Below are positions 25,083 through 37,836 of a stretch of DNA of 64,000 nt, piece by piece. Below the pieces are notes generated by a model. The model ran no database searches and was not told where the DNA came from. It saw only the letters and a list, made by a program, of their open reading frames with translations. The stretch is taken from the NCBI GenBank assembly GCA_003956705.1, contig QZCP01000068.1:1-64000 (forward strand). Reading direction: 5' to 3'. The DNA comes from Brevipalpus yothersi. Lineage: Eukaryota; Arthropoda; Arachnida; Trombidiformes; Tenuipalpidae. The position numbers and the translations under genes are program-made. The first letter of the stretch is position 1. Each line of letters starts with the position of its first letter.

Positions 25083-26220
25083 TGTGTGGCTTGTGGTGAT
25101 CAATAACCAAACCACTGCCACAATAGTTGATAATGGTGGTGATGATGATTTTGAGTCATATAAAAGAAGTGCTGATGAGATCAAAATTAAGGATGATGAT
25201 GGCACTGTGTAGAGAATGGTAATTGTGATGATATCAGCATGATGATATATTTTGAAGAAGAAGATTATTTTGTGTTCATATTCACATTTAATTAGACAAT
25301 TTATCCGCATTTTAGTCAAATTCAAATCATTTGAATATTTTTCTTTCCTGGAATCTTTCAAGAACACACTTTCACATGGCCTCTTCAGATTCCAGTATTC
25401 AAGTAACAAAATTTACACTGTTCAAATTGAAAAATCCACATCAATGATTGCATAGTGGTAAGTATCATTTATTTATATGTTTTTTAGATGATGCCCAAGT
25501 TTTTTAGAAAACAAAATTTATCCAAATTGATGGTGTAAGACGATTTTTAAAGTTCTCTCTAAAAACTTGATTTGGTGTAAAACTTTTTCTATTCAATGAC
25601 TAATGAACCGTTATTCTAAAAAAATTTGATCAATATTCACTCACATGTATACACATACACATTCACCAAAAAAAAGATGATGAAAGAGTAGAAAAAAGAG
25701 GACAGCAAAAAAAGGAAAAGGAAATGATCATGATCATTTGAAATTAATCTACGGAGAACCTCTTGGTGGCCTCTTAGTAGAGCAATAATCGGTTCAACAT
25801 GATGAACCAATTTTGATCATGTATCGAGCAACGCGAATTCGATTGGTTCGACGCAGAAGATATCGAATAGAAAGAGGAGTCCAACTTTTCTATGGGTCAT
25901 ATTGGTATGCTTTGGTGTGATGGATAATGATAAGTATGTACATATATGTACCATGGATTCCATGGAGAATGAAAGAAAGAATGAAAGTGGAAGAGAGAGA
26001 GAGAGAGCCAAAAGTATGCTCACTGAATCTTCATTGGTAATGATAGCTCACCTCAAATAATTGGTACAGAGATAATATATCAATTACTGTTAGTGCTTCG
26101 AAGTAGCCTTCCTCCTTTATCAAGACTCAGAATAGCGAGGAATATCCTTTTCCTCTACTCAGGCTAAGGATAGTTCGAAAAAAAAGGTTGGAATAGAAAT
26201 TTTGGAAAAAAAGAAAGGGG

Positions 26221-26224
<4 letters not shown>

Positions 26225-26309
<85 letters not shown>

Positions 26310-26374
26310 NNNNNNNNNNNNNNNNNNNNNNNNNNNNNNNNNNNNNNNNNNNNNNNNNGAGAGAGAGAGAGAGA
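26225..26374. repeat. (GA)n tract containing a 49-N assembly gap
   Basis: GA repeats at 26225-26309 and 26359-26374 flank 49 Ns (26310-26358). The true tract length is unknown; the gap most likely reflects collapse or dropout over the repeat. Confidence 0.98.
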
Positions 26375-26796
26375 ATATAGTGGAAGTAAGGAGAATACCA
26401 ACTGAGAATAGTGAGAATAGAGCTACAATTAGTGGAGAAGTGGTTCTTCCAATGAAGAGTTATTCAGTCATGCATCAAATCGGCTCTAATTTAGGGTGAA
26501 TGGAATAATAATCTGACGAGATCCCAATTCGGTGTCGAGTAGTGTAGAATATAGTGTGTGTCCATGCTTTATTTCCTTTTTTTCATGGGAGGCAGAGGCA
26601 GAGACCGATGTAATTTAAATAACTTAGCCCCTTTGTTGAACAATGTCCACTGGAGAAAGTGTTTTTCCGGTATCATAGTTTTGGTGACCCCATAACATAA
26701 CTTTCACAGCTCAACATTGAGTTCATTCATTAGACTCTTTCAACCATCCAATTTCTTGATTCACTTTTCATGAAGAGTTTCAATGGAACAATTTTC

Positions 26797-26798
<2 letters not shown>

Positions 26799-26839
<41 letters not shown>
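26799..26839. repeat. (CT)n microsatellite
   Basis: CT tract that directly abuts dispersed repeat family 1, copy A. Confidence 0.97.
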
Positions 26840-26840
<1 letters not shown>

Positions 26841-27133
26841 ACACACTCTAGCGAATAAACGACGGTGATGATCACTGACTCGCCTGTGATCAGTCATCGT
26901 CTTGTTTATCATGATCATCACGATAATTTGAGGGGAAAATTTTATGTTGTTACTCATTATAGTGGATGAATCGATACAATTGTCTTGAATTCATCAGCCC
27001 AACCATCAATGTACAAATGTCAATCCATTTTTTTTGTCAAACGATTTCTCTTGATTTCCGATTGTTTTTAGATGATTGCCGGTTCTACCGGAAATCTGAT
27101 ACACAAGCATTCCAAAGTTCTAGGAAACTTTTC
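26839..27133. repeat. Dispersed repeat family 1, copy A
   Basis: About 290 bp resembles 35175-35439 almost end to end. Both copies begin immediately after a pyrimidine tract and contain an imperfect hairpin core (GTGATGATCACTGA ... GTGATCAGTCATCG). Both also share ATGATCATCACGATAATT and TGTACAAATGTCAATCC further on. No coding frame is kept through the small indels, so this looks like a noncoding or transposon-derived repeat. Confidence 0.75.
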
Positions 27134-28258
27134 ATCATCCATTGGTTTAGCCCATAAACAATGAAATAAATGGATCGAAGATTGATCATAAAAATTACAC
27201 GAAGTTCATCATCGGGCATTGAGTTCAGCAAAATATAATATTGAACCCAGAGAGGCAATATCCATACACTTCGAGAATATCCTGAAATTTTTCCTCAACG
27301 GAAAGTATAATTAAGTGAATTATTTAGCACTCAATAGTCAATGGCCGATTTGGAATTATTATTTTTTTAGGGTGATAATCGATCATGTGTGTCCATATGC
27401 GTAGATCATAATACGATGAATATTATTTGAATATTCTTTCCATCCATTTTATTCTCACTTTCTCACCCCCATTCACTTTTTTTTCATTCGATTATGTGAC
27501 TTCGGAACGCACGAAAGGAATCATGTTGGAATCTATCGATCAGAATCTCAATGGTCATCTCTCTAGATCGCTGAGGTTGAACATTCGAGTGTATGTGTGT
27601 GGGGAAAGTTGAAATAGTACCATTCACGATTCACCCACCTTGCTCACTTATTTGATCTCATCACTTTTTTCTTCCACAGATAAGTATCCAAATGTTATGC
27701 TCTGATTACGATTCTGTTCAACTAGAAAAGTGTAGAGTCTACTGGTAGACTGATAGTCAACCCAACAGATAGGTAAAATTAGGGACATCCTCTAACACTA
27801 AGATACCATGTTTCGAAATTTTTTCAACTCTAATGTGTACTCGAGGAGGTCAGGTGAGAGCATAAAACGTGGTGATTAAATTGATAATGGAAATATTTTG
27901 TTATATCGATGATCCTGATGAACGGATATGATCTATCTGTGAGGGTAGATAGAGATTCTCGATTCTTGAATAGATCAGAGGAAGTCTAAATCTAGAAAAT
28001 TTCATGGAACCAACCTCTCATTATGAGTCAATATAGACAATTTCAAATGAAACTGATAAGGACATGGGTGTGGACTCTTGTAAGACACTTGAAATTGACG
28101 GATAATTTAAGACCAGTAAGAAATATGGTTGATTTGGTGGAGTTTTTAAGCTAAGGGAGTTGACTTGAAGCTAGTGAGCAAAAAAACTAGATAAAAAGAA
28201 GCAGAAAAAGTATTATCCAAGAGGAAATGCAAAAATTTGGTGTAAGATAAGAAATTAA

Positions 28259-28894
28259 TTAATTCATTTGGCCTCTAATTACAACAATGAGTACAGAAAC
28301 GAGTGTGAGAGTAAAAATAAGCACCACATAGATGCTTAGCATGGTCTTAACAAGACGAGAAAGTTTAAAAGTGCCGATTTGCTCTTCTTGTCTAGATTGA
28401 ACAATAACTGTTTCATTCTGTCTATTCGCAATGGTCAAGGCAACAATGTCCACTTGCTTACTACCTGATCCTTCAGGCTGATTATCGAAGGCTTCGCCTT
28501 CATCATCATCATTATCATAGGAATTATCATCATCTTCATCATCTTCATCTGGATTTGAATCTTTATCCGGTCCATGTCCAGAAAATTCATCATCTAATTC
28601 GGGTTTGGTTGGCTTTGGCTTATCCGGCTTTCGTTGACCCTTATCTTTATTACTATTGTTATTATTAATCACTGGTATATCAGCACTACCTTCACTGGTG
28701 TTTCCCGGGCCATTATCAAATTCATCATCCTCATCTTCATCTTCACCATCATCACCGTCCTCATCATCTCCATCATTCGATCCACTACCTTCAAATGAAT
28801 TTTCTGAAGCAGTATCTGGCGGCTTCACACCGTCAATATCGATTGGGCCATCATTTTTTAATTTCAAGTGACCATTATCACTACTAGATGAATT
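28259..28894 (-). CDS. Proteoglycan-like membrane protein, last exon (partial, 211 codons)
   Basis: The exon begins at a TTTGTTTCAG acceptor in phase 0 and ends at TAA (28259). It codes for a very acidic, Ser/Gly/Asn-rich segment, then a transmembrane helix (LSIYVVLIFTLTLVSVLIVVI) and only five residues (RGQMN). Three sites have the form of glycosaminoglycan attachment sites in acidic context: FEGSGSN, EFSGHG and PEGSGS. N-glycosylation motifs (NTS, NET) are also visible. The layout recalls syndecan ectodomains, but the conserved syndecan cytoplasmic tail ending EFYA is absent. The upstream exon(s) with signal peptide and Met were not found in 28895-31618. The product would sit at the cell surface; the proteoglycan role is inferred from these motifs only. 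Confidence 0.6.
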   Translation of the reverse strand, partial: NSSSSDNGHLKLKNDGPIDIDGVKPPDTASENSFEGSGSNDGDDEDGDDGEDEDEDDEFDNGPGNTSEGSADIPVINNNNSNKDKGQRKPDKPKPTKPELDDEFSGHGPDKDSNPDEDDEDDDNSYDNDDDEGEAFDNQPEGSGSKQVDIVALTIANRQNETVIVQSRQEEQIGTFKLSRLVKTMLSIYVVLIFTLTLVSVLIVVIRGQMN

Positions 28895-31618
28895 CTGAAA
28901 CAAATTAGAGAACAAAAAAATGGAAAATTGAATAAAAGCATTACATATCGAAAGTTAAAGCAGGATATTTGAAACAACCATGATCAGGTGTATCAACAAA
29001 GCAACATGAACAATCATGTTAGCAAGTGAGCACACAAAAACACTCCATCGAACTCAATCAATGGGTGTGTATGATACAACACATGAGTAAAAAGTTATCA
29101 TTCCAAAAGTAATCAGCACACAGGAAACTCTAATTCATTAACGAAACTCTAATACAATCAGAGCGGACACGATCAGAACAAATGTAACTGATTTGTGATT
29201 ATTATCAATGAATGAATGAATGAATATTGTCCGCCAGTGAAATCAGTTACACAGATAGACATAGACAAATGAATAAGGAACGTATAAATATATTTACCGT
29301 CAAATTTGTTGAACATGTGATTAAAATGAATGAAATAACAAAAATGAATTTAAAATTGATTAAATACATCACATATTGTCAATGGCAGAATTTCCTCTCT
29401 CCTCTCACCACTACATATATATATATATTATATTATATATCTTCACCCAAGAAAACATCCACCAAAAGCAATTACAAGTATCTCTCTCTTTTTCAGTACA
29501 TCTTAAAAGCTCTTGATACAAGCGTCAAGCTTGCTCTCTCTCTCTCTCTCTCCAAAGCTTAGGACAAGCTTTCCTGTCTCTCTTTCTCTTTCTTTCTCTC
29601 TCTTTTGGCCAACATGGGCTTGAGAAATGAAATCAGTATTTCCTTTCATAGCTTCAAAATGCTAGATTTTTTCAGCTCTCCTTTTGTATAATGGGTATGC
29701 CTCTGTTATTCACTAAATGATTTGATTTATTTAACAGATGATATTATCATGATGAAATTCAATAATAATTGTGACGCCTATGAGGACAAAAAACTTTTTT
29801 TTTTCGCACATTTTTCGAAACTACTGGCGTCACCTGATGGATTATCAGGAGCAAAAATTCAAAAATTCTGGTGAACTTGGTTTGTGCCACAAACTTTGTG
29901 GTGAAAGTTTGTCTCGAATTAACGGTTATTTTTTTATAACGCCTAGTTTCAGACAAATATTGGAGAAAATTTTCTAAGTGATTTATTGGCAACCAGGAGG
30001 GTATCTCACTTGATTTTACTGATAAACAGAAGGTGATCAGAGACATTGCTAACAGAAGAAAGCTTTGGTCAATCTGACTAGAACTATTCCGGTATTTCAG
30101 TGTTCCGTTCAAATAGATATGGGGAGATATCATTCGTTAAGATGAGAGTTCAATACTCAGAATCATGTATTGTGTGATTGAGGCCAAGAAGTTTTCTGTT
30201 TATTTTTTCTAGATAAATTTCTCTACTTTCGCTGTTTATCATTCATTTCCATGGAAAATCAATCATCTTTTGCAATCAACTCATCAATCGGATGTGTAAA
30301 TGATGTTTGTTTGTTTCATCAATTAGAGAACCATTAGAATTGCCGCGAAATATTCGCTCACTACTCAATTTCAAGTGTGAGATGTTGATGAGTAGGGAAG
30401 AAGCGAAACAAAATGTTAACTGGCGAACGAATAGTCTTAACTTCTTCCTGACGCTATCTATAGCTTAAGAGATTGGTTAATAGTTTAATTTAGGCTCAAT
30501 TAAATTATATATGTTTTCTCACTCCTGGCAGGAGCAAAACCTTGTCCTGAGTTGAGCTGTAAAGGAGATCGATAATAATAAAAATTTTAAACGCGAGTAC
30601 CTTTGGAATATCCATTCTATGGAAGATTTGAAATCATTTTCATGATGAGATAACGTCTTAATATAGACAGGAAAAAAGATGAGGAGACGAAACTCCTCTA
30701 GTCAGATACCAGAGAGAAGCTTTACTTCTCGTCGCTTATAAAATAGCCTCTCTAGATTCATGATGGTGATTTATATCTATTCACAATAAAAAATATGAGA
30801 TAAATTTTCCAGTTTTATCCAGATTCTTTTTTCTTGCGACAATGATTGGCAAAAAACTGATCCTACTCGCTTCTCGTGGCAAGTAGATCAGTAGATATTC
30901 AACAATCTTTACAATATTGAGAGCAATTAATAAATATAGCATAGAAGCAAAATAGCTAATTCAGAGCTAGTCATGAAACAGAACATGATACAGAAAGATA
31001 ATGTCTCTGGTGTATTCAGAGCACCTTAGGATTTGATTTTGAGGGTTATAAGGCCAAGAAACTTATTGGAATTCAAGGTATTTCACAGATCTCCAATAGT
31101 GAGAGGTGATTTGTAATCAATTTGATTTATGCTGAACAGAATAATGTTCTCAAAATGCACTGGAGAACTGGAAAACGAACATGGAATTCACTAAGGTTGA
31201 AAAATTGAAATCAATTGGTCTCCACATTTGAAGAGTGATAAATGCTTCTAAAATGCCCTGGTTAACGGAAAAACATTATCTAAGATGGTTTAATTAATGT
31301 GAAGATGATGTTATTAGTAGCGAAAAACGAATGACGACTTATCTTGGTTATCTGAAGCTGAGAAATATACTTCAAATCAAGATTGAGAACTCATGAGGAG
31401 AGAGAAAGCATTAAATAGTCAAATTAGAGGATGGAGGGAAAAGGAAGGAAAAGAAGTTATTTTTTTTCAGGCGAAAAGTTCAAGGAGTTATCCTCGAAAG
31501 AAATGCAGGGAGGTTTGAGGGTATGAAGCGATATGATAGAAATAGAAATGATGCAATTTTGGGTGTTTTGATATCGAAAAAAGCTACCAAGAATTTTTGT
31601 GTATCAAATCCGGCCACA
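28895..31618. other. Intergenic or intronic region
   Basis: No gene is supported. It probably includes the missing 5' exon(s) and introns of the proteoglycan-like gene and the 3' end of the Scribble-type gene. No further PDZ-coding frame is visible on either strand. Confidence 0.6.
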
Positions 31619-34600
31619 TTAAACATCAGCTGAATCATTTTTTACAACATTACTAGTAACACGAGTAGTGGTCGTTTCGGTGAATGTTGTTCGAGTTAAA
31701 ATTTCTTTATAAAGTCCAGGTTCGGTAGGAGGAGGTGGAAATTCGGCTTCCAATGATTCAGTTGGTTCAATGTTGGACTCCCTCACTACAACTACTGGCT
31801 TTGAATGGCTTTTGTTTGATTCGCTCATCATTTGTGAGGATTCATCCTGAGTTTTATGGGCACCTGAAACGAGTAGAAAAGAATGCGTGGAGTGAGAATG
31901 AGAAATTATAGAACAATTTTGATGGCTGATGATCAGTTTGCGTTTATCAAGTGAGGACAAAAGCTTTTTGCCGCTGCTGTTAAGCGGACTGAATGAAAAC
32001 ATAAGCACATCAGTTATGAAACCTTAGTGTGGTGTACATACTCACCGGACTGATTTAATGCACTGACTGAGGCACTTGATTTCAAAGAGGCACTATTCGA
32101 TGGCATTGATGAAGGTGGTATGGGAGGTGGGTTAGAAGGTGGTAAATTAGAATAAGAGGAAGATGTAGTCAGGGTTGAAAGTGGTACAGTTGTTTGACTA
32201 TTTGGATCGAAAATCTTGAAATCACTTTTAAGACCAGTCAATTTGGTAAAAATAGAATAAGTTGGTCGAGATGAGCCATGTAAACTAGGTTCATTGCCCA
32301 AATTACTTAAAGAGCCTAGAGAAGGTCTTCTATAAGATCCAGTATACGAAGGGCGATTGGCCAGATAAGATGATGAATATAATCCAGTGATAGGAGGCTT
32401 GGGCTTTGGAGGCGGTTCATCTGTGAGTTCACGTTCGATGACCAATCTCAAATATCTACCATACTTCGAAATAGCATCAAAGACTTCATCTTTTCCACAA
32501 TTTTCAACACTTCGACCCTCAATTTGAATGATTTTATCACCAACTTTCAGTTTGCCACTCTTTTCAGCTGCTCCTCCTGCAGCAATCCGAGAGATTATAC
32601 ATCCCTTACCTCCTGGAGCTGGAGCTATAGTGAAACCGAATCCATTCGCATCACGAACTAATAGACAATTTTCGATTCGGCTTTTCACGAGCTTTTCTGG
32701 TCGAGGAGCCTGCTTCTTATCGATCTCAATTTGTATTGTACCTGAAGCAGGTGGTTTATTGGCGTTTTGCAAGACACTAGTTCGCTCGGCAGGAATTGGA
32801 GGGACTCTCTCATTGCTAGGAGATACTTTTGGACTATTGGAAGCATCACCATTCGGAGTGATAACATGATTTTGCTGGTTTTGCGAAATTTGTTGCGTCT
32901 GATGGTGATTAGATTGACACCGATCAACCTCATGTTCAGATTCATCTTGAATGGGCAATTTTCTTTCAATGATCATGAGAAACTCTGGCCCAGCACACTT
33001 GAGGGCATCTACAGCCTCATAATGGTCAACATTTTCCACATTAACACCATTAACATCCAATATTTTATCACCGACTTTTAGACCAGCCAATTCCGCGGGT
33101 CCTGAAGTGGTGATTTTGGAGATGAAGATTCCCTCATCATTCCCTTTAAATGGTGTTGATCCTTTACCTCCCGCAATGCTCAAGCCTAATCCACTCTGAC
33201 CGCGTACAATTCGAACTTGTAGCCGCTTGAGAGTCCAACGGTTAAGAATTGTAGGGCTACTTGCATAAGATGAATTTGTTCTCAAAGATGTATCATCACC
33301 ATTTATGCTGCTCGCAGCATAAGGATCTTTAGCAAGAGTCTCCTTAATGATAGCAGTAAACTTTTCCTGATCTTCCTTTGATTGGGTTATGTTGATTCGT
33401 TTATTTTTCAAATGATGTGGTGTGTCGCGTCGATGTAATTTATGACGTCTCTCTTGTCCCTCTTCCTCATCAGTATCCCGTGCATATTCACTATTTTCAA
33501 ACACATTAGTCTCAGCGTTTTCAATTGGAGTGGACCGGCGTTCTAGACTATAATCCGTTGCTCCATGCTGATGGATGGATTCGATTTGATCAGGAAATAG
33601 AACATGCCTCTCTCCTGAGTTGTAATGCTGCGATAGACATGCTCGAGAATTATTGCGAGGCTCTTCGTCGAGCACAATTGATGCATCTTTGTCACCATCA
33701 TCCATCTCAGGGTGATAGTTATCTTCCGGAGGATGATAAATAACTCGGCGCTCCTCGACACTAGAGTTCAAGTTACTCACTTCACTTTTAAGCTTTTCTA
33801 CCTCCGAATCAGTCATTCTGATTATAACAGAAGAAGCTTCCGATGACTCGCTGTTTGTTGGACTCGATGATGGCTTAACTTGAGAAATATTATTAGGGAC
33901 GGATTCAACATTCGATGGTGGCTGCTTCTTGTTGATTGAATCGGTTGTTTCATTTTCTTCAGCTTCAGAATCTCGAAATCGATTAGTGTGGAATTTTTTG
34001 TAACGATCTTTTAAATCTCTAGGATGAGGTGTATCGTGTCGTACGAAGGCATCGAAGGCTCTGGACCCAGCAGTGTTTACTTCATCATCAGATACATTGT
34101 CAGGGAAACGTACAGTTGGTTCTCTGGATGGATCTTCCCATTGAATTGTAGACGAATTGGATATCGCCTGTTTGAAATTTTCATATTGGGACTGGGAAAA
34201 GAGATTATAATTAACATCGTGATGCTGATAGAAAATCTATGCATGAAACTTACTTTACTCTCTCTCGTAGGTACTTTCGAAAGGTCAAGACCTGGGGACA
34301 TGGGAGAGGTTTCTGAGGAAGAAAAAATTGTATCAAAAAGTTATATTACATATTCATAATGTTGCCAGATGAGTGGAGGAAGAGAACAACTCTTCTTGTC
34401 ATCCAAGCATTCGTCAAAACAACTTTTTAGGCTAATGTTTTCGAGAATAGAATCATGAAAATTCGGAAATTTCCTTAACTGAATGATCGAATGTCTATGA
34501 AACACTGTTTTTCAATATACATTCCGCTTCATCATTGATCTAACTAATTCTCAGAATGAAAGTTCAGTTCAAAGTTTTGATCAGGACGAAGAGGAAAAAG

Positions 34601-37600
34601 TGAATTCCAGAGATTTTGAATAGTGTTAGAATGAAAATGAAAGGAAAAAATTGAAACTGGACCATTTTCTCCTCTTCAATGATCTTCTATAGACTTCTTG
34701 TGAGTGTGTTCCCAGGGTATAGGTTAACGTTGAGAGACAAAAGATCTAATATGACATGATGAATTGGAGGACAATCAACTGAAAGCATGATGATGTCGAG
34801 AATGTTGATGGGAAAGGGAAGAGAAAGGATTGTATTCCTGGTATTTGGAGATGGATAGATGGCAAGGAATTGGGTGGATGTAAGGTGATTTGCTAAACGA
34901 GTGCATATTGATGGAAGCAGTCATTGGGAAAGCAGAAATCTTATGCTTGATTTAATGGGAGAGAAAGAAAGAGAGAGAAAGAGAGAGGGAAAGGGCAAGA
35001 GAAAAAAAGGGTATTTTGCCAATACATATACACTCAGTCATGTATTCATTTCCTCGTTCCTCTGATTGGAATTTTCATTAGTTTTATGATGAATAAGTAT
35101 TTGCTGACGAGTAGTGCTCTCTCTCTCTTTCTTTCTTTCTCTTTCTTTCTTTCTCTTTCTCTTTCTCTTTCTCTCAACACACTTAGCGAAGGAACGACGG
35201 TGATGATCACTGACACTCCTGTGATCAGTCATCGTTTTGTTTACCATGATCATCACGATAATTCGAGGGGAATAGTGAATGAATCGATACAATCATCTTG
35301 AATTCGTCAGCTCAACGATCAGTGTACAAATGTCAATCCTTTTTTTCAGATGATTTTGCTCGATTTTGGATTGAATGAGATGATTACCTACTCTATCGAA
35401 AATCTTTTATACAAACTTCCAAAGTTTCAGAAAACTTTCCCTTTCTAATCGATCTGACAGACTAGTCTAGTTTAATGTGATATCAATGTGAAACTAACAA
35501 ATTGGACATATCTACATGTCGACTGTGGATACAAGGGTAACAATCCACTTCACATGTATGGTCTCTATTCGTTCCACCCTTTCTTGAGAGCTAGCAACAT
35601 CCCCATCAACAAGAATTGACCATCAATTACTGCGAAAGATAGCAGAAATTTTTTCACCAGATTGCCAAGTGTTTCCAAACTTGTGGAAAGATATGAGTAA
35701 GATTTCTTTTTCGAATCTTCCATTATTCTTACAACTTTACATTCACCTTATTCTCTTATCTATTCATCTGCGATGATTATTGTTATAGAAAAATTTTCCA
35801 GAAAACACTTTCAAAACAAAACTCTTCTCTTTTGTATTCATAATAAGACAGTAGACTAAGAATCAAGCTTTGATAAACCATTCAATCCGTCGACTTTAGA
35901 GATATGCGATCGTTCTCTTTATCGAATTTCATTCTTGATGATCCATGAAATTCAATCAAACATTGATTCCAGATCATTCCGATAAGAATTTCGCTCTCAT
36001 TCAAATGTAAAAATTTTTCACAGTCTTCCAATTATTATCATGAAATCATCACAGTACCAAACCACACATACCATTCACTAAACCATGTGTATGCCTAAAA
36101 GTTAACATCGAAAATTTCTTCAAATGATTCACTGCTTTTTCTCTCTATCTCTTTCTCCATCTCTCTGTATGCCCAGGAAAAATAGTCAAACTCGTGGGGA
36201 TGAGAGCAGCATGATTGATGCGAATGACTGCTATGAACTCGCGTGGAAAGGCGACGAAAAGAGTGCAACAAATTCTACTCGAATTGGATCAAAAGCGAAA
36301 GGAAAAAGCTTATTTCATCACACCCATGAAGGACTAACAATGAATGCGTTGTTGTTGAAAGGAAAACAATAGATTTGTGGATTTTTTAGAAGTGAATAAA
36401 TTGGGAATATTTTTCTTCTCAGAATATTTTAGAACAACATCCTCTCTTCTACTATACTGTGTAAGAGTGATATTAAATCTGTATTGGATTACTTGAAAAA
36501 GTAAAATGCTTGACAGGAAGAGGGTAATCTTGTTGAAAAAATAAATTCGAAAGGTTGTCTTACCTAAGTTAAACTCTGGTTGTGGAAGAAGATAACAGGT
36601 AAGAACTTTGGTTCCAGTTTGCTCATCGAAATCATTTTGAAATTTCAATAAAGGCTGAGATTGATTTTCGGCAAGCCAAAGTGCCTTCAAATTGAGAGCA
36701 GTGATGGTGTATGGTAAGTATTTAAGATGATTATTGGAAACATCCATTACTTTCAACTCTCTTAGCTGACCAATTTCGACGGGTAGATGAGACAAATGGT
36801 TATCACGTAAAAATAAAACTCTAAGTTTCGTCAAATTACCGATCTGTTTAGGTAATTCGATTATGTAATTGCAGTCCAAGTTCAACACAGATAAGGCGGT
36901 CAAGTTACCAATTGTTGGAGGTAACTCTGATAGTGAGTTTTCAGTTAAAACAAGTTCTTGTAAAGAGGAACATCCACCGATGGTTGGATTCAGTGTTTCG
37001 AGTCGATTTTGATTCACTTTGAGAATTATCAACTTTGTCAAATGCCCAATACCATCGGGCAATTCGTGTAACTTATTGTCTGACAAGTGTAAGTCGGTTA
37101 AATTCCATAGACCAGCTATCTCTTCCGGTAGGTATGATAGATTGTTTTCACTAACATCCAGACAGGTTAACTTTTTAAGGTTCCCTATTTCTTTGGGTAA
37201 TGTTTCTAAATCATTCTCATCTAACCATAGTTCTTGTAACATAATCAATTCGCCGATAACTTTGGGAAGTTCAATCAATTGATTGTTACCCAAATCAAGG
37301 CGCTGTAGCTTTGTGAGGCGAGCAAAGCTTTGAGGCAGAGTTTTAATGAGATTCTCTCTCAATTCCAGAGACTCCAAATTAACTAAATTACCAATATCAA
37401 CAGGTAACACCTTGAGTTCCACTTCATTCAGAGACAAACATGTCAAACTTGTCAGCTGTGTGATTGCATTTGATACTCTGGATAGTGGATTAAAACTCAA
37501 ATCGAGCACTTTTAATCGTCGAAGGAATTTGATAACTTCAGGTATCTCCATGATTTCATTTTTTGATGCGTCCAGCTCGGCAAGATTGGATAAATTGGCA

Positions 37601-37836
37601 ATCTCCATCGGCAATGATCCGATTTCATTATCACTGACAGTCAATTTTTGTAACTTATTTAATCGAAACAATGATTCGGGAAGCTCTTTGATATGATTAG
37701 AGTCCAGTAAAAGTTCTTCCAATGATGATGCATACCTTGCTATTTCATCGGGAACTTTGCTCAACATACAATGCCTCTTGTCAACACAGTCCACTTGACG
37801 ATTACATGCTTTTAATAGAAAGAACCAGCGCTTCAT
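31619..37836 (-). CDS. scrib: Scribble-type LAP polarity protein with two PDZ domains (1240 aa)
   Basis: Four exons join in frame: 37836-36564, 34312-34254, 34191-32046 and 31863-31619. Scribble is a scaffold of the basolateral cortex that acts with Dlg and Lgl in epithelial polarity. The protein starts MKRWFFLLKACNRQVD, close to known Scribble N-termini, with Cys11 near the palmitoylated cysteine region of human SCRIB. About 16 leucine-rich repeats follow, ending ALWLAENQ and TCYLLPQPE. The linker keeps two LAP-type motifs (DTPHPRDLK, RRDTPHHLK). PDZ1 is at residues about 768-855 (GLGLSIAGG loop) and PDZ2 at about 951-1032 (GFGFTIAPA). After PDZ2 come a Ser/Pro-rich stretch and a Thr-rich tail ending NDSADV. 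PDZ3 and PDZ4 of fly and human Scribble are missing. Assignment is firm; the exon chain was built by hand. Confidence 0.9.
35120..35174. repeat. CT/TTTC-rich pyrimidine tract
   Basis: Imperfect CT/CTTT tract inside the first Scribble intron, directly abutting dispersed repeat family 1, copy B. Confidence 0.9.
35175..35439. repeat. Dispersed repeat family 1, copy B
   Basis: This is the partner of 26839-27133 and lies in the large first intron of the Scribble-type gene. It keeps the hairpin core and the pyrimidine tract on its left. Substitutions and small indels are spread evenly, as in an ageing noncoding duplicate. Confidence 0.75.
36046..36150. repeat. Dispersed repeat family 2, copy B
   Basis: Partner of 14941-15060, also followed by a pyrimidine tract. 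It lies in the first Scribble intron about 600 bp from family 1 copy B. Confidence 0.7.

Larger units (their letters stand above)
25083..28258. other. Intergenic region
   Basis: Possible 5' exon(s) of the minus-strand MYND gene may lie at the left end; a candidate acceptor ending ACACAG sits near 25203-25215. The rest holds a long GA tract with an assembly gap, a CT tract, one copy of dispersed repeat family 1 and a 7+2+7 palindrome at 27736-27751. No gene is supported. Confidence 0.65.

Noticed and set aside
26730..26957. Minus-strand frame sharing IIVMIM and KTMTDH with a frame at 35038-35292
   Set aside because: The shared peptide comes from dispersed repeat family 1; small indels shift the frame and the rest is Arg-Glu repeat, so it is not a gene family.
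28259..28894. Assignment as a true syndecan
   Set aside because: The conserved cytoplasmic C1-V-C2 tail and terminal EFYA are missing, so only a proteoglycan-like description is justified.
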